The position numbers and the translations under genes are program-made. The notes below the pieces were generated by a model that searched no databases, was not told where the DNA came from, and worked only from the letters and a program-made list of their open reading frames with translations. Below are positions 8,398 through 16,170 of a stretch of DNA of 64,000 nt, in pieces. The DNA is taken from positions 186,001 through 250,000 of the forward strand of contig CAJTUK010000003.1 in NCBI GenBank assembly GCA_910579525.1. The letters run 5' to 3'. The stretch comes from an uncultured Christensenella sp. Lineage in GTDB: Bacteria; Bacillota; Clostridia; Christensenellales; Borkfalkiaceae. Each line of letters opens with the position of its first letter. Position 1 is the first letter of the stretch.

Positions 8398-9095
8398 TGA
8401 AAGTGGAACAGCCCGTTAAAATCCCGCTCCACGTAGGGCTAATTATGGACGGCAACGGCAGGTGGGCTAAAAAACGGCGCATGCCGAGGAGTTTCGGCCA
8501 TGGCGCGGGAATGAATGCTATGATTCGCCTTGCCGAGGTCGCTTCGGAGCGCGGTGTAAAATACCTCACCGTTTATACGCTTTCTACGGAAAATCTTTCG
8601 CGTCCGCAGGACGAACTCGAAGGGCTTTATAACCTTTTCAGGAGTTATTTCACTTCCAACGTAAAAAAACTGTATAAAAAGAACTCTGCGGTTAAAATTA
8701 TAGGCGATATATCCGTCTTGCCGCAAGACGTTCAAAAATTGTTAACGGACGGCGAGGCGGGTTCGCCCCCAAACGCGGAGTTTACCCTCGTTTTCGCCAT
8801 AAACTACGGGGCGCAGTCGGAAATCCTGCGCGCCGCCAATCTTGCCGCCGAACGCGGCGAAAAGCTGGATAAAGAAGGGTTTGAAAAACTGCTCTATACT
8901 AACGGCTTGCCCTATCCCGATTTGATTATCCGCACCGGCGGGGAAATAAGACTCTCCAATTTTCTCGCATATCAGGCGGCATACGCCGAATTGTATTTTA
9001 CCGACGTTCTCTTTCCCGATTTCGATAAAAGGGAGTTCGACAAGGCGCTCAACGAGTACGCCCGTCGGGAACGGCGCTACGGCAAGGTAAAATAA
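8397..9095 (+). CDS. uppS: undecaprenyl diphosphate synthase (isoprenyl transferase)
   Basis: 232 residues. IMDGNGRWAKKR, with the catalytic Asp, and RTGGEIRLSNFL plus YAELYFTDVLFPDF are signature motifs of cis-prenyltransferases, which build the C55 lipid carrier for peptidoglycan from farnesyl and isopentenyl diphosphate. Slightly shorter than the E. coli enzyme but complete. Coupled to frr by a one-base overlap. Confidence 0.97.
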   Translation: MKVEQPVKIPLHVGLIMDGNGRWAKKRRMPRSFGHGAGMNAMIRLAEVASERGVKYLTVYTLSTENLSRPQDELEGLYNLFRSYFTSNVKKLYKKNSAVKIIGDISVLPQDVQKLLTDGEAGSPPNAEFTLVFAINYGAQSEILRAANLAAERGEKLDKEGFEKLLYTNGLPYPDLIIRTGGEIRLSNFLAYQAAYAELYFTDVLFPDFDKREFDKALNEYARRERRYGKVK

Positions 9096-9128
9096 GCGTT
9101 TTAAATTTGATATAAGGAAGTAGACGAT

Positions 9129-10136
9129 TTGTCAGAACAGACACAAAACGACGGGCTTCAAACCGTCAACGCAGAAACTAAAAACAAATCTTCGCTGAAA
9201 GCGAGGGTAATAACCGCCGTATGCTACGTTTTGGTTTGGTTTGCGCTCACCGCGCTCAAATGGTGCGTGCCGGGCGGCTGGGGCTCGCTCGGTTTCGACG
9301 CAGCCTTTTGCGCGGTTTCGGTTATAGGCTCCTATGAGTTTATGCGCGCGATAGACCGCAGGCAAAGCGGTGTAAATTGCAAGATATCCACCCCTCAACG
9401 GGCGGTTTCAATCGCCTTTTGCGCGGTTTCGGTTCCGCTTTACGTATTTATCGAATCGATTCCCCAAACGCGCGGTTCGGGCTTTTTGGCTGTTGCCGTT
9501 GCGTTCACCATATACACAATGTTCCTTGCGGCTACTTCGGTTTTCGACCATAACCGCAGTTCGGTAAAGGGCACCGTTTACAGCATATTCTGTATGCTCT
9601 ACTGCGGAGTGCTTTCGGCAATGCTTTCCGCGGTAAACCACATAAAAACAAACTCCGTTGCGGCTATTTTAACGCTCTTTTTCGTGGCGGTGTTCACCGA
9701 CTCGGGCGCGTTCATTTTTGGCAGTCTGTTAAAGAAATACCTGCCCGCAAAACTTGCGCCCCAGCTTTCTCCTAACAAAACCGTAATAGGCGCCGTCGGC
9801 GGCGTCATAGGAGGAATAGCCGGCTCCGTAATTGCATTTTATATTATGTACGGCTTCGGCGGTATCAACGAAACCGTATTTTTAACACGGTTTAACGACG
9901 TTTTCCTCTCCGTAAAGAGCGAAACTTTCCCGCCGTTGCTCTCCTTCATAATAATAGGCGCGTGCACGTCGATAATGTGCCAGATAGGCGACCTGTTCGA
10001 AAGCGCGGTAAAGCGCGAGTGCGGCGTTAAAGATATGGGCAATATTCTCCCCGGACACGGCGGCATATTAGACAGGTTTGACAGTATGCTGTACAGTAGC
10101 GTAGTCGTGCTGTTCTCGTTCGGAACGGTATTTTAA
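9129..10136 (+). CDS. cdsA: phosphatidate cytidylyltransferase
   Basis: 335 residues from a TTG start, with AAGGAAG upstream. A polar extension of about 25 residues precedes roughly eight membrane segments. The C-terminal signature (residues about 285-320: KRECGVKDMGNILPGHGGIL followed by DRFDS) is that of CdsA, which makes CDP-diacylglycerol from phosphatidate and CTP. SPNKT in the middle is also typical. Closed by a short hairpin at 10195-10208. Confidence 0.95.
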   Translation: MSEQTQNDGLQTVNAETKNKSSLKARVITAVCYVLVWFALTALKWCVPGGWGSLGFDAAFCAVSVIGSYEFMRAIDRRQSGVNCKISTPQRAVSIAFCAVSVPLYVFIESIPQTRGSGFLAVAVAFTIYTMFLAATSVFDHNRSSVKGTVYSIFCMLYCGVLSAMLSAVNHIKTNSVAAILTLFFVAVFTDSGAFIFGSLLKKYLPAKLAPQLSPNKTVIGAVGGVIGGIAGSVIAFYIMYGFGGINETVFLTRFNDVFLSVKSETFPPLLSFIIIGACTSIMCQIGDLFESAVKRECGVKDMGNILPGHGGILDRFDSMLYSSVVVLFSFGTVF

Positions 10137-10191
10137 ATAATCTTGCCGCTTTGTCGTGCGAAAATCGAACAAAATAAATTAAAAAATAAAA

Positions 10192-10216
10192 AATGCCGTC
10201 CGCACGGCGTTTTTTG
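10192..10216 (+). terminator. intrinsic terminator after cdsA
   Basis: GCCGT/ACGGC five-base stem with four-base loop and six T. Short, but it separates cdsA from dxr. Confidence 0.65.
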
Positions 10217-10244
10217 TCATTAAATAAAAATTATCGGGTATAAT
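10214..10244 (+). promoter_or_regulatory. candidate leaderless promoter of dxr
   Basis: TATAAT at 10239-10244 ends only four bases before the dxr ATG; the best -35 is TTGTCA at 10214-10219 with a long 19-base spacer. No Shine-Dalgarno. Confidence 0.5.
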
Positions 10245-10248
10245 ATTT

Positions 10249-11352
10249 ATGAAAAAGATTGCGTTAATAGGCTCAACCGGCTCAATCGGAACGCAGGTTC
10301 TCGAAGCGGTGCGCCGTCATCCCAACAGCTTCAAAATAGTTGCTTTGGCGGCTAATTCCAACTCAAAAGAATTCCAAAGGCAGGTAAAGGAGTTTTCTCC
10401 CGTATTGTTTGCGGCGGCTTCCGAAGACAAGGCAAAGGCTCTCAAATGCGCCGAGTTTCACGACGCCGATATCGTTTTTAACGCGGCTACGGGCTTCGCG
10501 GGGCTCGAATACAGCCTCAAAGCTCTCCGCGCAGGCAAAGACCTTGCGCTCGCCAATAAAGAGACGCTGGTTTGCGGCGGCGAACTTGTAACCCGCCTTG
10601 CCGATTCCAAGGGCGCGGCTATAATCCCCGTAGACAGCGAACACTCCGCAATCTGGCAGTGCCTCGGCTACGACAGAAAAGCCTCTTTTAAAAAACTTAT
10701 AATCACGGCTAGCGGCGGGGCTTTCCGCGGCTACACGGCAGAGCAGCTCAAAAACGTCACGCCGGAGCAGGCGTTAAACCACCCCACGTGGCACATGGGC
10801 AAAAAAATAACGGTAGACAGCGCCACGCTTATGAATAAGGCTTACGAGATGATCGAAGCGCACGAGCTCTATAACGCTCCCTATTCTAAAATAGACGCCG
10901 TCCTCCAACCCACCAGCGTGGTCCATTCCCTTGTGGAGTTTGCCGACGGCGCGGTTATGGCGCAGCTCGGCACGCCCGATATGCAAGTGCCCGTCCAGCT
11001 CGCGCTCACCTATCCCAAGCGCATGACCACCGCGGCTAAATCTTTGAGCTTTAAACAGCTTTTAACGATAGAGTTTATTCCCCTTTCTAAAAAGGAATAT
11101 CCGCTATTCGATCTCGCGTTGAAATACGGCAAAGAGGGAGGTACTCTCCCGTGCGCGCTTAACGCCGCCGACGAGGTTGCGGTCAAGGCTTTCCTCGACG
11201 GAAAAATCGCGTTCACCGACATATATACCGCGGTTGCGCAGGTTATGTCAACCACCGTGCGCGACGAAATCGTCAGCTTCAAACAGCTCGAAGAGGTGGA
11301 CCGCACCGCCCGCTGGAAGGCGCAAAAAATAATTTATAAACTTTCAAAGTAA
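10249..11352 (+). CDS. dxr: 1-deoxy-D-xylulose 5-phosphate reductoisomerase
   Basis: 367 residues. The N-terminal NADPH fold starts KKIALIGSTGSIGTQ; LANKETLVCGG, the VDSEHSAIWQCL metal-binding segment and TASGGAFRG, then HPTWHMGKKITVDSATLMNK are diagnostic for DXR of the MEP isoprenoid pathway. It shares a locus with uppS, which consumes the products. Start is fixed by homology despite lacking a ribosome-binding site. Confidence 0.97.
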   Translation: MKKIALIGSTGSIGTQVLEAVRRHPNSFKIVALAANSNSKEFQRQVKEFSPVLFAAASEDKAKALKCAEFHDADIVFNAATGFAGLEYSLKALRAGKDLALANKETLVCGGELVTRLADSKGAAIIPVDSEHSAIWQCLGYDRKASFKKLIITASGGAFRGYTAEQLKNVTPEQALNHPTWHMGKKITVDSATLMNKAYEMIEAHELYNAPYSKIDAVLQPTSVVHSLVEFADGAVMAQLGTPDMQVPVQLALTYPKRMTTAAKSLSFKQLLTIEFIPLSKKEYPLFDLALKYGKEGGTLPCALNAADEVAVKAFLDGKIAFTDIYTAVAQVMSTTVRDEIVSFKQLEEVDRTARWKAQKIIYKLSK

Positions 11353-11392
11353 TCCGCGGAACGGTTTTCGCCTGCCGGGGATAAGGTATTCG

Positions 11393-12526
11393 ATGAATTT
11401 ACTTTCTGTTTCTTCGGTGGCGGCTACCGTAGGTTCGGTATTGCTTGCCATACTCATTTTGCTCGTAATGATAACCGTGCACGAATTCGGCCACTATCTT
11501 GCGGGCAAAGCGTTAAAATTCAAAATAAACGAGTTTGCCATAGGCTTCGGACCCAAGCTGTTTAAACGCGCGTCAAAAAAGACGGGTGAACTCTTCTCTA
11601 TAAGGCTTTTGCCCCTCGGCGGGTTTTGCGCCTTCGAAGGAGAGGACGGCGACGGCGAAGAGAGCAGTGAAAACGCGTTCACAAAAAAAGCGCCCTGGAA
11701 GAGAATAATAGTCCTTGTTGCCGGACCGTTAATGAACTATCTTCTGGCGCTTTTGCTTATAATTGTCTCTATGTTCGCATTCGGTCAGCCCGTCTACAAA
11801 GTGGGCAGCGTAGCCGCGGAAGAGGGCGCAGACCCCGCAATATATGCCGAATACAGCTTAAAAGAGGACGACCTCATTTTAAAAGTGGACGGTAAAAGAA
11901 TATACCTTATCACCGATATGATGTCCGCGCTCAAAGGCAAAACGGAGGGCGAAAAGGTGCCCGTAACCGTCAGCCGCGGCGGTAAAGAAATTACGCAACA
12001 GGTCGCGCTCCGTGCCGACTGCGACTTTCAGAGTTCTGAAGAGGTGAGCAAAATCTGGCGCGCCTTGGGACTCGGAACGGTTATAAAGGACGACGGGCTC
12101 AAATACTGGGACGTCTCCGCTGAAAGTTACCGTTTCGGTTTTTTCGAAACTCTGGGCAATTCCTTTGTTTATTCCTTTAAGATTGCGGGCACTATCTTCA
12201 AGGTTCTGGGCGAACTGTTGACGGGGCACATAGGTCTTTCGTCTATGGGTGGACCCGTAACAACAATAAAACTCACCTCGCAACTTGCCGTGCAAAGCGC
12301 GCAGTCGTTCTTTGAAATCGCGGCATATATAGGGGTCAATCTTGCAGTTTTCAATCTGTTGCCAATCCCCGCGCTGGACGGTAGCAAAGTGGTGTTCTGC
12401 TTAATTGAGTGGATTTTCCGCAAGCCCGTGCCGCGCAAAATAGAGGCGATCATTCACTCCGTAGGCTTCGTCCTTATACTGTTGTTTGCCGTGGTCGTGG
12501 ATATTTTGCAGTTCGCCAAGTGTTGA
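11393..12526 (+). CDS. rseP: RseP-type site-2 membrane metalloprotease
   Basis: 377 residues, M50 family. HEFGH at residues 30-34 within the first membrane helix supplies zinc ligands, and NLLPIPALDG near residue 320 supplies the third ligand region. A PDZ domain lies between (about 150-240). These proteases cut transmembrane helices of anti-sigma factors and signal-peptide remnants. It follows dxr as in many Bacillota; ispG, which often comes next, is absent and a terminator closes the operon. Confidence 0.93.
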   Translation: MNLLSVSSVAATVGSVLLAILILLVMITVHEFGHYLAGKALKFKINEFAIGFGPKLFKRASKKTGELFSIRLLPLGGFCAFEGEDGDGEESSENAFTKKAPWKRIIVLVAGPLMNYLLALLLIIVSMFAFGQPVYKVGSVAAEEGADPAIYAEYSLKEDDLILKVDGKRIYLITDMMSALKGKTEGEKVPVTVSRGGKEITQQVALRADCDFQSSEEVSKIWRALGLGTVIKDDGLKYWDVSAESYRFGFFETLGNSFVYSFKIAGTIFKVLGELLTGHIGLSSMGGPVTTIKLTSQLAVQSAQSFFEIAAYIGVNLAVFNLLPIPALDGSKVVFCLIEWIFRKPVPRKIEAIIHSVGFVLILLFAVVVDILQFAKC

Positions 12527-12542
12527 TAATATTTAGTAAATT

Positions 12543-12580
12543 AAGCCGCCCCGCACGTAAAGCGTGCGGGGCGGTGTTTT
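12543..12580 (+). terminator. intrinsic terminator after rseP
   Basis: 12-bp GC stem (GCCGCCCCGCAC/GTGCGGGGCGGT) followed by GTTTT. Confidence 0.8.
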
Positions 12581-12592
12581 CGTTCATTGAAT

Positions 12593-12802
12593 TCAGTCCT
12601 CTATACCCAGTAAATAATCGGTGGTAACGTTAAAGTACTTCGCTATTTTTACAAGCGTATCGAAATCGGGTTCGCGTTGCCCCGTCTCCCAAAGACTTAT
12701 CGTCTGATTGGTTACGCCGAATTCTTCGCTCAATGTCCGTTGAGAAATATCCTTATCACAACGCAATAATTTTAAAATTTTACCAAAAGAATTATTGTTC
12801 AC
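12593..12802 (-). CDS. small XRE-family regulator
   Basis: 69 residues from a GTG at 12802. A single Cro/CI helix-turn-helix (TLSEEFGVTNQTISLWETGQ) followed by the FDTLVKIAKYFNVTTDYLLG tail. It is a close paralogue of the protein encoded at 13101-13310; their last 29 coding bases before the stop region are almost the same. Two CAAC-N5-GTTG palindromes lie just upstream (12826-12855), placing it as a probable autoregulator. Confidence 0.85.
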   Translation of the reverse strand: MNNNSFGKILKLLRCDKDISQRTLSEEFGVTNQTISLWETGQREPDFDTLVKIAKYFNVTTDYLLGIED

Positions 12803-12824
12803 GGTAAAATTTTAACACTATTAT

Positions 12825-12856
12825 CCAACAAATTGTTGACTTCCAACAGATAGTTG
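12825..12856. promoter_or_regulatory. paired CAAC-N5-GTTG operators between divergent promoters
   Basis: CAACAAATTGTTG (12826-12838) and CAACAGATAGTTG (12844-12856) are two copies of a CAAC-N5-GTTG palindrome, about 18 bases apart centre to centre. They cover the upstream region of the minus-strand XRE gene and the -35 and spacer of a plus-strand promoter. Confidence 0.7.
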
Positions 12857-12864
12857 GATATAAT
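12836..12864 (+). promoter_or_regulatory. plus-strand promoter facing away from the XRE gene
   Basis: TTGACT at 12836-12841, 17-base spacer containing an operator, TATAAT at 12859-12864. No plus-strand gene follows before 13393; the MITE-like repeat lies directly downstream, so the original target may have been displaced. Confidence 0.6.
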
Positions 12865-12927
12865 TGTGTTATTGAAACTTATTGCCGTTTTAATTCGGTT
12901 GCCGCAATTATTTTAATGTTGTAACGC

Positions 12928-13064
12928 TGTCATATTGAGCGGAGCGTTAGCGTAGTCGAAATATCCGGTTTGAGTTTAGGAATAGTTTCAATCTAACCGC
13001 GCCCGAGTATTGTTCGGATTCTTCACTAATGTTGCGGCATAGCCGCCGATACGACAGAATGACA
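12928..13064. repeat. MITE-like element with TGTCAT terminal inverted repeats
   Basis: The 137-base segment starts TGTCATATTGAGCGGAGCG and ends CAGAATGACA, giving imperfect inverted termini (TGTCATnnTG). The inner GATTCTTCAC motif is also typical of the small non-coding TGTCATTCTGAGC elements scattered through gut Clostridia genomes. No open reading frame. It lies between two paralogous XRE genes. Confidence 0.6.
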
Positions 13065-13100
13065 ATAGTATAAAAATAACCGGCAACTTTTGCGTAACGG

Positions 13101-13310
13101 TTAATCTTCCGTGCCCAGTAAATAATCGGTGGTAACGTTAAAAAATTTGGCTATATTCACCAAAGTATCAATACTAGGTTCGCGCTGTCCGGATTCCCAA
13201 GAAGAAATCGTTTGTCTGCTAACAGAAAAAATATTTCCGAGATCGGGTTGCGATAAATTTTTTTCAGTTCTCAATTCTCTCAAATTTTTTCCAAACTCGT
13301 TATCTTTCAT
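13101..13310 (-). CDS. small XRE-family regulator
   Basis: 69 residues, a single helix-turn-helix (NIFSVSRQTISSWESGQREP) with the same VTTDYLLG tail as its neighbour at 12593, hence probably a duplicate. The ATG at 13310 is preceded seven bases upstream by TATAAT (minus strand) and has no Shine-Dalgarno, so a leaderless message is possible. Target unknown. Confidence 0.85.
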   Translation of the reverse strand: MKDNEFGKNLRELRTEKNLSQPDLGNIFSVSRQTISSWESGQREPSIDTLVNIAKFFNVTTDYLLGTED

Positions 13311-13392
13311 ATAAGAAATTATAGTGTTATATTTATACTTTTACTTAACAAGACACTAAACGTAGCGTGTAGCTTTAACAAAAGAGGTAAAA

Positions 13393-13647
13393 ATGAAATC
13401 CGTTTTAAACGAATTGTTTATGAAAATCAACGAAGAACTCGATATGGGCGACCAATATAACGACCTTACCGATACATATAACGGCAAATATAATAAACTG
13501 TTGAGCGCGCTTGACGGAGTTCAAAAAGATCAACTTTCCGCCTTGTTTGAAATTGGCAATTTAATACTACATTCTGGCAATTTCGAATTTTTTAAAGAGG
13601 GATTCAGACTCGGCATATTGACTGTTAACGAACTGAACGAAAAGTAG
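13393..13647 (+). CDS. hypothetical 84-residue protein
   Basis: 84 residues with AGAGG upstream of the ATG. Predicted all-helical and acidic, with no Cys and no membrane segment: residues 1-18 and 36-84 look like amphipathic helices. It resembles small helical proteins of unknown function found in Clostridia accessory regions; I cannot name the family with confidence. It stands beside the XRE pair and ends at a strong bidirectional hairpin. Confidence 0.7.
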   Translation: MKSVLNELFMKINEELDMGDQYNDLTDTYNGKYNKLLSALDGVQKDQLSALFEIGNLILHSGNFEFFKEGFRLGILTVNELNEK

Positions 13648-13662
13648 ATTCAATCATAAAAG

Positions 13663-13700
13663 ACCCGCCCCGACCGTTTTCGGTCGGGGCGGGATATTTT
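13663..13700. terminator. bidirectional terminator
   Basis: 13-bp stem CCCGCCCCGACCG/CGGTCGGGGCGGG between convergent genes, with TTTTTT on the plus side and TCTTTT on the minus side. Confidence 0.85.
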
Positions 13701-13710
13701 TTAATCTTGT

Positions 13711-14925
13711 TTATTCTGCGGGGGCTTCTTCCGCTTTCGCTTTTATCGTAGCCGCCGCCTGAACGGTGCGAACCTGCTTTACAAAAGGCTTTACCGAGAG
13801 GAGCAACGCGCCCACGGCAACGCACACCGCCGCGTCTATAAACACGTACGAGTTATAGCCCAGGCTGTAAACCCACACGTTGTCTAACGTGGAGTATTCC
13901 GAAAACGCGTACACGCCCGAAAGCACGTGACATATAAAGCGCAAAGCGCACGCGCAAATCGCGCCCAGCGCAAACTGTATCTGCGGCAATTTGTCCATCT
14001 TCTTGACTTTTGCAAACGCTCCCGCAATGCCTATCGAGGTAAACGCAACGGGGTAATCCAAAAGAAATTGAGCGGGGTGAATAATAAAGGGGTCCTGAAC
14101 GGCTTGAAGCGTTCCGTACACCAGACCCGCAAGTATGCCCTTGCGAAGCCCGTACATATAAGAGTAGAGCATGAGGGGCACCAGCGAAGCGAGCGTAACC
14201 GAACCGCCCTGCGGCATGTCGACAACCTTTATGTAAGAGAGCGCAAAGCTCATTGCAATGCACACCGCCGCATAAGATATAGATTTGGAATCGAATTCTT
14301 TCTTTTCGCCCTTGCCGCCGAAAACCGCCGTAAGCGCAAGCGCGGCAATTATAACCGCCGTCGTAACGCATAAAACCGCGTTTTCCGTAACGGTAATAAC
14401 CGCCCCGTTGTTTTCTTCGGCGGAGCCTCCCGTATAGTATACGGTAAGGCATACAAACAGCGCTATAAACGCGGCGCCGAAGAGCGACGCAACCGTCAAA
14501 AGCGTTATTTTAAACGTCTTTTTGGAAAAGAGCGATGAGATATAACCCGCCGAGATTCCCGCAACGGCAATACCGCATAAAATCGTTACGGGTATCATTA
14601 CCAGCCCTAAAATCTGCGGGTATTCGGCGTAACCCTTTTCGGCTATCTTCGCGTATCCCAGCGACAGCATTGTCACTATTACCACTATAACGAAGCCGCA
14701 CGCAAGCGCCGCCGCTGTACGGATAAACTGTTTTAAAAAGTCCGGCTTTTTAAGCCTGACCAGTATACCCGCCGCAATAAGCACTGCCGCCAGCGCTATC
14801 GCGGTATACATAAATACCTTTGTCAAAAGGTCGGTCGCGTACTCTGTCCAAATTTCTTCGTACAGGTAGTACTTGTTGCCGTCTTCGTACGGTATGCGGT
14901 CGAAGAACGAACTCAAAAGTTGCAT
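13711..14925 (-). CDS. thiT: extended thiamine ECF transporter S component
   Basis: 404 residues from the ATG at 14925, which has GAAGGAG five bases upstream; the longer frame to 14967 begins inside the leader hairpin. Residues about 215-390 are a ThiT (YuaJ) domain: the DMPQGGSVTLASLVPLMLY motif and VQDPFIIHPAQFLLDYP and a late RFICHVLSGVYAF are characteristic of the thiamine-binding S subunit. Residues 1-210 add five predicted membrane segments absent from the usual roughly 190-residue ThiT. The preceding TPP riboswitch agrees with thiamine uptake. Energising EcfA/T subunits are not in the window. Confidence 0.9.
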   Translation of the reverse strand: MQLLSSFFDRIPYEDGNKYYLYEEIWTEYATDLLTKVFMYTAIALAAVLIAAGILVRLKKPDFLKQFIRTAAALACGFVIVVIVTMLSLGYAKIAEKGYAEYPQILGLVMIPVTILCGIAVAGISAGYISSLFSKKTFKITLLTVASLFGAAFIALFVCLTVYYTGGSAEENNGAVITVTENAVLCVTTAVIIAALALTAVFGGKGEKKEFDSKSISYAAVCIAMSFALSYIKVVDMPQGGSVTLASLVPLMLYSYMYGLRKGILAGLVYGTLQAVQDPFIIHPAQFLLDYPVAFTSIGIAGAFAKVKKMDKLPQIQFALGAICACALRFICHVLSGVYAFSEYSTLDNVWVYSLGYNSYVFIDAAVCVAVGALLLSVKPFVKQVRTVQAAATIKAKAEEAPAE

Positions 14926-14943
14926 AAAAACTCCTTCTACCGC

Positions 14944-14984
14944 CGAAAAAATAAAACGCCCCCACAAAAAAATTAGGGAACGCC
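14944..14984 (-). terminator. riboswitch expression-platform terminator
   Basis: On the minus strand CGTTCCC pairs with GGGGGCG (two G-U pairs) and is followed by TTTTATTTTTT, directly before the thiT ribosome-binding site. Confidence 0.65.
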
Positions 14985-14995
14985 GAAAATTCTCT

Positions 14996-15083
14996 TTGTC
15001 TTATCGCTCAACCATTACGTTGCCGATTCAAAGGGTATAATCTCAGCCCGCATAAAAATTTACGGACACCCCCGACGGTATTT
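14996..15083 (-). promoter_or_regulatory. TPP riboswitch (THI element)
   Basis: The minus strand carries GGGGGTG, then GGCTGAGATTATACCC, then CAAC-GTAATG-GTTG and AGCGATAAGAC, the ordered core of the thiamine pyrophosphate aptamer including the near-invariant CTGAGA. It precedes the ThiT gene, as expected; TPP binding should favour the downstream terminator. Confidence 0.92.
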
Positions 15084-15111
15084 AATTTATAAAAATTATA
15101 AAATATATGGT

Positions 15112-15140
15112 TTGCAATGTCAAACGATTTGATATATAAT
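15112..15140 (+). promoter_or_regulatory. promoter of yfbR
   Basis: TTGCAA at 15112-15117, 17-base spacer, TATAAT at 15135-15140. The short leader carries GAGG. Confidence 0.7.
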
Positions 15141-15156
15141 AAACCCGAGGTTTAAA

Positions 15157-15741
15157 ATGACTTATAATTTTTTCGCTTATCTTGACAGAATGAAGTATAT
15201 CCGCCGCTGGCAGCTTATGCGCTCCGTCCGCGACGAAAATATTATGGAGCATTCACAGCAGGTCGCAATGTTCGCCCATGCGCTTGCTGTGATTAACAAT
15301 AAAATTTTCGGCGGTAACGCCTCGGCGGATAAGGCCGTCCGCTTCGCCGTTTTTCACGAATGTGCGGAGGTCATGACGGGCGATCTCCCCACGCCGATAA
15401 AATATTTTAACAATTCCATTACCGGCGCGTATAAACAGCTCGAAGACCGCGCGGCGGATAAACTCCTCCGCACTTTGCCAGAAGAGCTTGAAGAGGAGTA
15501 CGCCTCGGCGTTAAAGCCCGACGCGGATTGTTATGAATATAAGTTGATGAAGGCGGCGGACAGGCTCTCCGCATACGTCAAGTGCCTTGAAGAACTCCGT
15601 TGCGGCAACACCGAATTTTTAAGCGCAAAAAAGAGCATAGAACTAGATTTGCGCTCGCGCGGCATGCCGGAAGTGGATTATTTTTTAAAAAACTTTATTC
15701 CCGCGTTTTCGCTTACCCTCGACGAACTCGAAGGTTTTTAA
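15157..15741 (+). CDS. yfbR: 5'-deoxynucleotidase, HD family
   Basis: 194 residues. EHSQQVA (His34 region), FHECAEVMTGDLPTPIK and KAADRLSAY match the metal-binding HD motif and substrate loop of YfbR, which removes phosphate from deoxyribonucleoside 5'-monophosphates and so helps balance dNTP pools. Monocistronic, ending in a perfectly palindromic terminator. Start fixed by the short leader and the MTYNFFAYLDRMK-type N-terminus. Confidence 0.92.
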   Translation: MTYNFFAYLDRMKYIRRWQLMRSVRDENIMEHSQQVAMFAHALAVINNKIFGGNASADKAVRFAVFHECAEVMTGDLPTPIKYFNNSITGAYKQLEDRAADKLLRTLPEELEEEYASALKPDADCYEYKLMKAADRLSAYVKCLEELRCGNTEFLSAKKSIELDLRSRGMPEVDYFLKNFIPAFSLTLDELEGF

Positions 15742-15760
15742 AGGGAGAGATTTGTAAATA

Positions 15761-15798
15761 AGCCCGCGCTGCGCCTGAATTCAGGCGCAGCGCGGGCT
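15761..15798. terminator. perfect 38-base palindrome, bidirectional terminator
   Basis: Positions 15761-15779 are the exact reverse complement of 15780-15798, with GAATTC at the centre. It lies between convergent genes; T-rich sequence follows on the plus side only weakly. Confidence 0.75.
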
Positions 15799-15802
15799 AT
15801 TA

Positions 15803-16003
15803 TTATTTATGATATTCTTCAAAAAGGTCGTTAGGAGTGCATTCGAGTATATCGCACAACGCTTCCATAATCTCAAACTTTATGCTTTTGGTGCGGTTAT
15901 AAACCAAGTTGTTAAAATTTTGAAAACTCAATCCCAGCTGTTTATTGAGCCAATATTTCGTTTTACCTTTTTCTTGTAAAATTTCCAGAACGCGCAGTTT
16001 CAA
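15803..16003 (-). CDS. small Cro/CI-type regulator
   Basis: 66 residues from a TTG at 16003. The open frame extends to 16069, but that part contains the gene's own promoter, and GAGGAG (16013-16018) is correctly spaced for the TTG, so I place the start there. The product is one helix-turn-helix of the YozG/HTH_26 kind (KTKYWLNKQLGLSFQNFNNL, then CDILECTPNDLFE). The palindrome at 16018-16045 is a likely binding site. It is divergent from the zinc-ribbon gene at 16171. Confidence 0.75.
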   Translation of the reverse strand: MKLRVLEILQEKGKTKYWLNKQLGLSFQNFNNLVYNRTKSIKFEIMEALCDILECTPNDLFEEYHK

Positions 16004-16017
16004 CCGACTAATCTCCT

Positions 16018-16045
16018 CATTATATAATGTGTTGATTATATAATG
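16018..16045. promoter_or_regulatory. 11-bp inverted repeat operator
   Basis: CATTATATAAT and ATTATATAATG are exact inverted repeats separated by six bases. They cover the minus-strand -10 region of the regulator gene. A second palindrome CTAATG-CATA-CATTAG lies at 16096-16111, just after the plus-strand promoter. Confidence 0.7.
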
Positions 16046-16054
16046 AAAAAATGC

Positions 16055-16084
16055 TTGACAAGTAGACATTAATAGTAATATAAT
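16055..16084 (+). promoter_or_regulatory. promoter of zinc-ribbon gene, overlapping divergent -35
   Basis: TTGACA at 16055-16060, 18-base spacer, TATAAT at 16079-16084. The minus-strand -35 TTGTCA (16056-16061) overlaps it almost base for base, so the two promoters should exclude each other. Confidence 0.7.
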
Positions 16085-16170
16085 GTTTCAAATACCTAAT
16101 GCATACATTAGATATTTAAAACAACGGATTCTTGTTTTTTTTGTCGTAAGTTTATTTTGGAGGTTAAAAT

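Noticed and set aside
12928..13064. Insertion sequence
   Set aside because: Terminal repeats exist but the element is 137 bases and has no transposase; no clear target-site duplication.
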